A DNA stretch of 11,260 nt from contig DATLFI010000375.1 of NCBI GenBank assembly GCA_035524895.1, positions 1 to 11,260 on the forward strand, read 5' to 3'. The stretch is from DATLFI01 sp035524895. Its GTDB lineage: Bacteria; Acidobacteriota; Thermoanaerobaculia; Multivoradales; Multivoraceae. The stretch's first letter is position 1. Each line of letters starts with the position of its first letter. Below are positions 6,584 to 11,260 of this stretch, piece by piece. A program made the translations under genes and the position numbers. Under the pieces are notes generated by a model. The model saw only the letters and a program-made list of their open reading frames with translations, ran no database searches and was not told the origin of the DNA.

Positions 6584-8211
6584 GGCTGTGCTCCGACTGG
6601 CTCGGCAAGGCCGGACGAGCCGGCGCGCGCCTCGGAGCCGCCGCGCCGCGACGCCCAGTAGCGCACGATGGCGTCGACGAGCGCGTCCACTAGGCGCCCG
6701 CGGTAGGCGGGATCCCGCAGACGAGCCTCCTCGTCCGGGTGGCTCAAGAATCCGAGCTCGACCAGAGCTGCCGGCATGTGCGCGCCAGTCAGCACCTTGA
6801 ATGGCGCCTGCTTGACGCCGCGATCGCGCAGCTCCAGCGCCTCGTTGAGCTCCTGCTGGATGAGGGTCGCGACGCGCAAGCTCTCGGAGAGGTGCCGCGT
6901 CTGGGCGAGGTCCCACAGGATGAGCTGGAGGTCGAGCTGGGAGCCGCCCGCGTCGGCTTCCGCCGTCGCGGTCTCGCTGGCCGAACCGGCGCCACTGTTC
7001 TCGAACCTCGCGGCGGCCTCCGCGCGCGCGTCGCTGGCGGCGGCGTCGAGGATGTACGTTTCGGCGCCCCGCGCCTGGCCCGCGGCCGCCGAGTTGAGGT
7101 GGATGGAGAGGAAGAGGTCGGCCTGGTTCTGGTTGGCGATCGACGTGCGCGACACCAGGTCGAGGTTCGAGTCGTCGTCGCGCGTGAGCACGATGCGAAC
7201 CGGCAGGCGACTCTCGAGCCGGCTGCGCAGCAGCCGCGCTATGGCGAGGGTGAGGTCCTTCTCCAGGGTCCCCGACGGTCCGACGGCGCCACTCTCCGTG
7301 CCGCCGTGGCCAGGGTCGATCACGATCTTGAAGCCTTCTCTCCCGCTGGGCACGATCGGCGCCGGAGCCGCGCCGCGACGGTCGCTCTCCGAGACGTCCA
7401 GCACCCACTGCGTGCGTCCGCCGCGTGCCACGCGATAGGGATCCGCAGCCGCGGCGTTCGCGCGCAGCAGCACCCGCACCTTGTTGCTCTCGAGGGCGAC
7501 GCCCGCCACCAGCGACGAGGGCGCCGGCAAGCTCCCTACCAGCCCGAGATGCCTCGCCGGAAAAACCAGGTACACCTCGCGGTCGGAGCGCTCCAGCCGT
7601 AGCGGCGCCTCCTCGGAGAGCGTGAGCACCAGGCTGGTGGTGCCTCCGACGTGGACACTCGAGAGCTCGATCGCGAGCTCGCCCTGTGTCCCGCCGGTGA
7701 CCTCGAGTCGCGCCTCGCCCGGGATCCACTCGAAGCGGTAGCCGAGCCCCTCCCCGAAGCTCTGCGCGAGCACGTCGAGCGGTACCTCGAGGCCGCCCGG
7801 GCCCGCGAGCGGCTGCCTCGAGAGCGGCAGGATGCGCTCGTCCTCGGTCATCGCCGCGCTGCCCGCGCCGAGCACGTACTCGCGGTCGAGCACCGTCAGC
7901 TTCACGCTCTGGCCGAGGGGATCGCTCGCGAGCTCGCCGCCGAGAGCCGAGGCGACCTCGCGCAGGGAGACCACCGGCCCCTGCACCGTGATCGTGTACG
8001 GCAGCGGCCAATCCGCGCCGCGCGCCCGCAGCCGGCCCACGCCCGAGCCGCGGATCTCCGCCGCCACACGCGCTTCGTCCTCCGCGTCCACCTCGGGGCG
8101 GGCCTCCTGCGAGAGAGCCGCGCCGGGCGCCAGCAGCGCGAAGAGCAGGAGGAGGAACAGTACGGCGAAGTGTCGTGGGGCGGTGCTGGAGGTGCGTCGA
8201 GAGTCGGCCAA
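6580..8211 (-). CDS. N-acetylmuramoyl-L-alanine amidase (AMIN + Amidase_3, AmiC-like)
   Basis: This zinc hydrolase family cuts the MurNAc-L-Ala bond of peptidoglycan, acting in the periplasm in cell separation or remodelling. The 543-residue product has a signal peptide (hydrophobic core ~15-33, probable cleavage after AALSQ/A). Next comes a region resembling the copper-amine-oxidase N-like stalk domain (~72-170), then an AMIN-type beta domain (~178-275), then the Amidase_3 catalytic domain (~294-521). Zinc ligands are visible as His302 (DPGHGG), Glu317 (LEKDL) and His371 (SIHLNS), with catalytic Glu485 in ALVELGF. An Ala/Ser/Glu-rich insertion (~390-425) interrupts the catalytic domain, as in regulated Ami proteins. 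The start is TTG at 8211-8209: a TAA lies three codons upstream in frame, and GAGG (8224-8221) is 9 nt before it. This is the first gene of the operon. Confidence 0.92.
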   Translation of the reverse strand: MADSRRTSSTAPRHFAVLFLLLLFALLAPGAALSQEARPEVDAEDEARVAAEIRGSGVGRLRARGADWPLPYTITVQGPVVSLREVASALGGELASDPLGQSVKLTVLDREYVLGAGSAAMTEDERILPLSRQPLAGPGGLEVPLDVLAQSFGEGLGYRFEWIPGEARLEVTGGTQGELAIELSSVHVGGTTSLVLTLSEEAPLRLERSDREVYLVFPARHLGLVGSLPAPSSLVAGVALESNKVRVLLRANAAAADPYRVARGGRTQWVLDVSESDRRGAAPAPIVPSGREGFKIVIDPGHGGTESGAVGPSGTLEKDLTLAIARLLRSRLESRLPVRIVLTRDDDSNLDLVSRTSIANQNQADLFLSIHLNSAAAGQARGAETYILDAAASDARAEAAARFENSGAGSASETATAEADAGGSQLDLQLILWDLAQTRHLSESLRVATLIQQELNEALELRDRGVKQAPFKVLTGAHMPAALVELGFLSHPDEEARLRDPAYRGRLVDALVDAIVRYWASRRGGSEARAGSSGLAEPVGAQP

Positions 8212-8231
8212 GGGCCTTTACCTCGTAGGGG

Positions 8232-8237
8232 ATACTA
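8232..8237 (-). promoter_or_regulatory. Candidate -10 (TAGTAT) for the amidase-GerMN-murI-rph operon
   Basis: On the minus strand TAGTAT matches four of six -10 consensus positions and would place the transcript start near 8225, just before the GAGG ribosome site (8224-8221) of the amidase. The leader would then be extremely short. No recognisable -35 lies 16-18 nt upstream, so the call rests on the AT-rich hexamer and its position only. Confidence 0.25.
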
Positions 8238-8362
8238 CCCACGGTGGGGCGGCGTGGCGATGCTCCCCGAGCCACGGGCTGCTAGCTGCCGGCGCGCGCC
8301 CTGCGGTCGCGACGTCACGCGCGGTGCCGCGGTCCCAGATGGGCTTCGACAGCGTGATGTGG

Positions 8363-8392
8363 TTGCCCAGTTCCGCGAGGGTTTGCTACGAT
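8363..8392 (+). promoter_or_regulatory. Promoter of tRNA-Glu: TTGCCC - 18 nt - TGC-TACGAT
   Basis: A -35-like TTGCCC (8363-8368) and a -10-like TACGAT (8387-8392) are 18 nt apart. TG one base before the -10 makes an extended -10 element. The predicted start near 8399 is about 8 nt before the mature tRNA 5' end. The stretch between the -10 and the predicted start (TTCGCGC) is GC-rich, resembling the discriminator of stringently controlled stable-RNA promoters; that regulatory reading is inference. Confidence 0.6.
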
Positions 8393-8406
8393 TTCGCGCT
8401 CGGTCT

Positions 8407-8482
8407 GGCCCGTTCGTCTAGTGGACCAGGACGCCGGCCTCTCACGTCGGCAACACGGGTTCGAATCCCGTACGGGCTACCA
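8407..8482 (+). tRNA. tRNA-Glu (anticodon CTC), CCA encoded
   Basis: The 76-nt sequence folds as a complete cloverleaf. The acceptor GGCCCGT (8407-8413) pairs with ACGGGCT (8472-8478), with a G-U at pair 1-72. The D arm is GTCTAGTGGACCAGGAC. The anticodon stem CCGGC/GTCGG has one G-U pair and encloses the loop CTCTCAC, which carries anticodon CTC. A four-nt variable region follows, then the T arm ACGGG-TTCGAAT-CCCGT, discriminator A and a genomically encoded CCA. The layout matches the E. coli tRNA-Glu pattern arm by arm. The anticodon reads GAG, the favoured Glu codon in GC-rich genomes. It stands alone, transcribed away from the amidase operon. Confidence 0.95.
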
Positions 8483-8508
8483 ATCGCTCGCTGGCGCTCG
8501 CTCCTGGC
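8483..8508 (+). repeat. Partial copy of the tRNA-downstream repeat, directly abutting the CCA end
   Basis: These 26 nt match 25 of 26 positions of the core of the 54-bp repeat unit at 8602-8655 (CGCTCGCTGGCGCTCGCT followed by CTGGC). The copy begins at the first base after the encoded CCA of tRNA-Glu. It is therefore part of the tRNA trailer if the precursor extends this far. Confidence 0.8.
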
Positions 8509-8524
8509 GCCCGTACGGGTTTCG
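8509..8524 (-). repeat. Inverted copy of the tRNA-Glu 3' end (T-arm/acceptor strand)
   Basis: The minus strand here matches 15 of 16 bases of tRNA-Glu positions 8462-8477 (CGAATCCCGTACGGGC). The two arms form an inverted repeat around a 31-nt loop that contains the CCA end and the partial repeat copy. A transcript reading through could form a 16-nt stem (one mismatch) that competes with the T arm and acceptor stem of the tRNA. No T-tract follows, so it is not a canonical terminator. Confidence 0.75.
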
Positions 8525-8559
8525 GTCGCTCCGCCTGCGGGCGCTTCGCGACCGCAGGC
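8523..8559 (+). other. Two interleaved inverted repeats (pseudoknot-like or mutually exclusive hairpins)
   Basis: Stem A pairs CGGTCGC (8523-8529) with GCGACCG (8548-8554). Stem B pairs GCCTGCGG (8533-8540) with CCGCAGGC (8552-8559). The order A-B-A'-B' is that of an H-type pseudoknot. The 3-nt overlap of A' and B' (8552-8554) means the full stems exclude each other, so either a shortened pseudoknot or two alternative hairpins could form. No function is assigned. Confidence 0.45.
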
Positions 8560-8561
8560 TC

Positions 8562-8576
8562 CGGGAACGAATCCCG
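8562..8576 (+). repeat. Degenerate direct copy of the tRNA-Glu T arm
   Basis: CGGGAACGAATCCCG matches 13 of 15 bases of the tRNA T arm at 8456-8470 (CGGGTTCGAATCCCG). It keeps the 4-bp CGGG/CCCG stem around a 7-nt loop. The acceptor-side sequence after it is not conserved, so this is not a second tRNA. It may be a decayed tRNA fragment left by a duplication or an integration event. Confidence 0.5.
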
Positions 8577-8601
8577 CTCGCGATGCCTTGAGGATCGCGC
8601 C

Positions 8602-8707
8602 GGCCGCAAGCCCCCAGTGCCAGATCGCTCGCTGGCGCTCGCTTCTGGCCACGGAGGCCGCAAGCCCCAGAGCCAGATCGCTCGCTGCGCTCGCTCCTGG
8701 CCACGGA
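8602..8707 (+). repeat. Two tandem copies of a ~54-bp repeat between tRNA-Glu and the response regulator
   Basis: Unit 1 (8602-8655, 54 bp) and unit 2 (8656-8707, 52 bp) both begin GGCCGCAAGCCCC and end CTGGCCACGGA. They differ by two substitutions and two single-base deletions. Each carries an inner 8-bp direct repeat (CGCTCGCT) and flanking complementary GCCAG/CTGGC arms that could form a 5-6 bp stem. A related partial copy lies at 8483-8508. The array ends about 20 bp after the response regulator stop on the opposite strand. It looks like a dispersed or tRNA-linked intergenic repeat; no coding potential is supported. Confidence 0.85.
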
Positions 8708-8726
8708 GCCGCCCGGTGCTCGGCCG

Positions 8727-9365
8727 CTACAGCAGGCGATGCTCCTCGGCGTAGTTCACCAGGTCGACCCGGCTCGTCAGGTGGAGCTTGCCCATCAGGT
8801 TCGAACGGTGGCCTTCGACGGTGCGTATCGAGATCCCGAGCAGGTCCCCGATCTGGCGGTTGGTGTTGCCTCTCGCGAGGAGCCGAAGGACCGCGAGCTC
8901 ACGAGGGGTCAGCTCTTCGGGTGATGGCCCGCCGCGATGCTCGATCGTGACGGGCTGCTCGAGCAGTGCCCGCGTCATCGCTGGGCTCACGTAGACGTCG
9001 CCCCGGCTCGCGGCGTGGATCGCCGCCAGGATCTCGGATTCCTCGGACCGCTTGATGACGTAGCCGCCGGCGCCGGCACGCAGCGCCTCGTGCAACAGGC
9101 TTTCCTCCTCGTGCACGGTCAGGAACAAGACTACGGTCTCGGGGTACGCCTCCTTCAGCCGGCGCGCGGTTGCGATGCCGTCATCGGGGGGAATGCTGAT
9201 GTCGAGCAGGACCAGGTCGGGGCGAAGGGTCGTGGCGAGCTGCAGCGCTGCGTCTCCGGTCGCGGCCTCGCCGACGACCTCGAGGTCAGGGTCGCCCTGG
9301 AGCAGCGTGCGGAGGCCGGAACGGACCACCGGGTGATCGTCAGCTATCAGGATTCGGATCGGCAC
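8727..9365 (-). CDS. NarL/FixJ-family response regulator (REC + LuxR-type HTH)
   Basis: The 212-residue protein is a cytoplasmic phosphorylation-controlled transcription factor. The receiver domain (2-~120) carries the acidic pair Asp9/Asp10, phosphoacceptor Asp55 in VLLDIS, conserved Thr83 and Lys105, so it looks competent for phosphotransfer. A linker (~125-148) leads to the LuxR/GerE helix-turn-helix (~150-210) with ELTPRELAVLRLLARG (151-166) and ISIRTVEGHRSNLMGKL (178-194). The GTG start (9365-9363) has a strong GGAGG (9376-9372) 6 nt upstream, inside the end of the kinase gene. The 26-bp overlap with that gene indicates translational coupling and identifies the kinase as its likely partner. 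Target genes are unknown; the amidase operon and tRNA-Glu are only neighbours. Confidence 0.94.
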   Translation of the reverse strand: MPIRILIADDHPVVRSGLRTLLQGDPDLEVVGEAATGDAALQLATTLRPDLVLLDISIPPDDGIATARRLKEAYPETVVLFLTVHEEESLLHEALRAGAGGYVIKRSEESEILAAIHAASRGDVYVSPAMTRALLEQPVTIEHRGGPSPEELTPRELAVLRLLARGNTNRQIGDLLGISIRTVEGHRSNLMGKLHLTSRVDLVNYAEEHRLL

Positions 9366-11106
9366 TCGCCACCTCCACTACGATCGTCGTTCCAGCCCCG
9401 GGCTTGCTCTCCACGGTGAGGCTGCCGCCGAGTGCCTCGGCACGCTCCTTGAGCCCGATCAGACCCATGTGGTCCGCATCCAGTAGCTGGTCTGGGTCGA
9501 AGCCCACGCCGTCGTCCTCGATCACCACGATCACCCGATCACCGCGACGCTCCGCCAGCACGTCGACTCGAGTGGCCCGGGCGTGGCGGACGACGTTGGT
9601 CATCGCCTCCTGGACGACGCGGTAGAGGGCCGTCTCCACTGCCGCCGGAAGTCGCTCGCCGCCGAATCCGCGCGCCTTGAAACGAACCGCCAGACCGACC
9701 TTCGGGCCGACCGAGCGCACGTACTGGCGGAGGGCCGCTTCGAGACCGAGGTGCTCGAGGCTCGCGGGCCGCAGGTCGGCGGCGAGACGGTGCAGCCCGT
9801 CGATGACGGCATCCGTTCTCTTCACCAGCTCGGCCACGCGATCCGTGAGACCGATGCCCTGGTCGATGTCCCGTACCAGGCGCTTGAGCCCGAACCGCAG
9901 GGTTGCGAGCGCCTGCCCGGCCTCGTCGTGGAGCTCGCGGGCGATGTGGCGCCGTTCCACCTCCTGGGCTTCGACGAGGCGTCGCGACAGCGCCCGCATT
10001 CGCGTGGCGGAGGCCTGCATCTGCTCGAAGAGAACCGCGTTCTCGACCGCCACCGAAGCCTGCAACGACAGCACCTCGGCGAGTCTCAAATGCTGCTCCT
10101 TGAAGTACCCCGGCTCGCGCTTGGAGAGCGAGAACAATCCGGCCACCTGGCCCCGTGCGAAGAGCGGGATGCCCATCCAACACGCTTCGTACGTGCGGTC
10201 CGTGGGAAGGCTCCAGTCGATGCGCGCGTGCACGTCGGGTACGAGGAGCGGGGTGCCAGTCGTCAGGATGGAATGAACGACCGGGTGGTCGGCAGGGTCG
10301 AGCGTCCATCGTCGTTCAGGCTCCAGGGGGACCACACGCTCGCCGTCGAAGATGGCTCGGACCGAGATCTTGGACGCCTCCTCTAGCAGCATCACACTGG
10401 CGCGATCGAAGGGCACCATCTGTCGCAGGCGGTCGAGAAGGGTCGTCAGCACGGTCTCGCGGTCGAGGCTGCGGTTGAGCGCAACGGTCGCGTCCCGCAG
10501 GGCTTCTGCGACCTCGACGGAGTCGCGCACCTCGAGCTCGAGCGCGGCCATTCTCTGTTCCAGGAGACCGATGGTGCGGCTCCGCACCAGGGCCGCCGCG
10601 GTCAGATCGGCGAAGACCTCGGCGACCGCGGCGTCGGTCTGGTCGAAGCCGCCGGGCTTGTCCGTCAACCCGAGCAGCCCGGCGACCTCGGCGGCGATCA
10701 TGACCGGTGCCAGCAGCACGCTCTCTGGACCGGGATCCAAGGCCGGAGCCCCCGAAGCGTGCGACATGTCGTTGGCGAGGACGGTCTCGCCCTGCGCCGC
10801 GCGGTCGACGAGCTCGAGCAGCGGCCGAGGTAGATCGCCGGCAGGGTCGATCGAGACCTTTCCGGGATCGAGGACGGCGAATCGCGTGAGCGGTTCGCTC
10901 GCCGTGCGTAGGGTGACGAAGCCGGCGTCGGCGTCCAGGAGCTCCTTGCACGAGCCCAGGACCACGCGCGCCGCGTCATCGAACGAGGAGCTCTCCACCA
11001 GCGCTCGGGTGGCGCGGAGCAGAGCGGCGATCTCGTCGCGGTGCTCGGCCGTTGCGCCTCGTGGGGTCACGTCGCGCTCGGCGTCGCCGGGGCCTCCCGG
11101 CACCAT
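9340..11106 (-). CDS. Soluble GAF-GAF sensor histidine kinase (HisKA_3/HATPase_c, NarX/DegS-like core)
   Basis: With the ATG at 11106 the protein has 588 residues and no membrane segment, so sensing is probably cytoplasmic. A first GAF domain (~40-177) and a second, clearer GAF domain (~205-357, with FDRASVMLLEE and WMGIPLFARGQVAGLFSL) are separated by a helical, coiled-coil-like linker (~178-205). The HisKA_3 dimerisation domain follows: EVERRHIARELHDEAGQAL (382-400), with phosphoacceptor His393. The ATPase domain (~490-580) shows the N-box QEAMTNVVRHA (499-509), DDGVGFDP (531-538) and GLIGLKERAEALGG (548-561). The start is uncertain: the frame stays open to a TTG at 11241, but those 45 extra residues are low-complexity; GTG at 11070 is also possible. 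No GAF ligand can be named. It overlaps the response regulator by 26 bp. Confidence 0.92.
   Translation of the reverse strand: MVPGGPGDAERDVTPRGATAEHRDEIAALLRATRALVESSSFDDAARVVLGSCKELLDADAGFVTLRTASEPLTRFAVLDPGKVSIDPAGDLPRPLLELVDRAAQGETVLANDMSHASGAPALDPGPESVLLAPVMIAAEVAGLLGLTDKPGGFDQTDAAVAEVFADLTAAALVRSRTIGLLEQRMAALELEVRDSVEVAEALRDATVALNRSLDRETVLTTLLDRLRQMVPFDRASVMLLEEASKISVRAIFDGERVVPLEPERRWTLDPADHPVVHSILTTGTPLLVPDVHARIDWSLPTDRTYEACWMGIPLFARGQVAGLFSLSKREPGYFKEQHLRLAEVLSLQASVAVENAVLFEQMQASATRMRALSRRLVEAQEVERRHIARELHDEAGQALATLRFGLKRLVRDIDQGIGLTDRVAELVKRTDAVIDGLHRLAADLRPASLEHLGLEAALRQYVRSVGPKVGLAVRFKARGFGGERLPAAVETALYRVVQEAMTNVVRHARATRVDVLAERRGDRVIVVIEDDGVGFDPDQLLDADHMGLIGLKERAEALGGSLTVESKPGAGTTIVVEVASADPNPDS
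9372..9376 (-). promoter_or_regulatory. Shine-Dalgarno GGAGG of the response regulator inside the kinase gene
   Basis: The best ribosome-binding sequence I located in the window lies within the last codons of the kinase gene, 6 nt before the regulator's GTG. It fixes the start despite the non-ATG codon and suggests efficient reinitiation, giving more regulator than kinase. Confidence 0.75.
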
Positions 11107-11109
11107 TCC

Positions 11110-11121
11110 GCTGGCGCCAGC
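11110..11121. promoter_or_regulatory. 12-bp palindrome immediately before the kinase ATG
   Basis: GCTGGCGCCAGC is a perfect palindrome ending 3 nt before the chosen ATG, where a ribosome-binding site would normally sit; no Shine-Dalgarno sequence is present. As DNA it could be an operator, and as RNA a short hairpin that hides the start. If the true start is the upstream TTG, it would instead be coding sequence. Confidence 0.3.
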
Positions 11122-11161
11122 AGCCCGTGGTGAAACCCGCGTGAGGCTGCGCGCGGGGATC

Positions 11162-11240
11162 TGCGGCCGCTGGCAAGGCGTGGCCGACGAACGCGATGCG
11201 GTGCCATCGTGCAGGAGGCCCAACGCGGCCAGCGGCCGCA
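11162..11240. repeat. 13-bp perfect inverted repeat upstream of the sensor kinase
   Basis: TGCGGCCGCTGGC (11162-11174) and its exact reverse complement GCCAGCGGCCGCA (11228-11240) are separated by 53 bp. Each arm contains the palindrome GCGGCCGC, so this is a pair of near-identical sites in opposite orientation. They lie in the presumed kinase promoter region if translation starts at 11106. A paired operator or a long hairpin is possible. No -35/-10 pair could be recognised between them. Confidence 0.55.
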
Positions 11241-11260
11241 AACCCCCGCGCCCAAAGCGG

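Noticed and set aside
6584..8275. Long minus-strand frame continuing upstream of the GerMN protein through the amidase region (763 codons in total)
   Set aside because: Only the last 199 codons are the GerMN protein. The upstream part is a +1-type shadow of the amidase with Arg/Gly/Ala-rich translation, and the GTG with its own GGAG at 6594-6591 is the real start.
8562..8600. Second tRNA gene
   Set aside because: Only a T-arm-like piece is present; no acceptor, D or anticodon arms can be formed around it.
8386..8663. Minus-strand open frames with Ala/Arg/Ser/Glu-rich repeats and a GIRTRV-type stretch
   Set aside because: They are antisense to tRNA-Glu and the downstream repeats. The repeated ARSERQRAI-like words are just the translated DNA repeat, and such frames are a known source of spurious predicted proteins.
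8602..8707. CRISPR array
   Set aside because: Two adjacent 52-54 bp units have no unique spacers between them, and no cas genes are nearby.

Overview
This is a very GC-rich (roughly 70% by eye), densely packed bacterial chromosome segment. It carries housekeeping and cell-envelope genes and shows no phage, transposon or CRISPR signature. The organism is probably Gram-negative, because an Mpl-type murein-peptide ligase is present. The TPR-like protein, DUF1573 protein, GAF-type kinase and GC content would fit an acidobacterial or deltaproteobacterial-type lineage. That placement is inference and cannot be settled from this window.

Layout from left to right. Positions 1-428 (minus) hold the N-terminal part of a TPR-like, proline-rich protein whose 3' end lies outside the window. 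Upstream of it is a run of seven 11-bp tandem repeats. A single-domain glutamate formimidoyltransferase (ftcD, plus) follows at 726-1754, and its last ~40 codons run antisense into the end of mpl (minus, 1631-3040). Divergent from mpl is an exported DUF1573 protein (plus, 3260-4267), which converges on rph.

The core of the window is a tightly coupled minus-strand operon read in the order amidase (8211-6580), GerMN protein (6583-5984), murI (5982-5131), rph (5134-4307). Its junctions are a GTGA overlap, a 1-nt gap and an ATGA overlap. It joins peptidoglycan hydrolysis, an envelope GerMN protein, D-glutamate supply for peptidoglycan and tRNA 3' trimming. With mpl nearby, three of the genes concern murein synthesis, remodelling or recycling.

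Upstream of the amidase, on the plus strand, is tRNA-Glu(CTC) with an encoded CCA and a recognisable promoter. It is followed by about 240 bp of repeats, including partial inverted and direct copies of the tRNA 3' end. The right end (minus) is a two-component system: a soluble GAF-GAF-HisKA_3 sensor kinase overlapping by 26 bp a NarL/FixJ-type response regulator. Palindromes lie around the kinase start.

I did not find a convincing new multi-gene system. The most unusual material is non-coding: the tRNA-Glu trailer repeat cluster, the 11-bp repeat leader of the TPR-like gene, and the ftcD/mpl antisense overlap.
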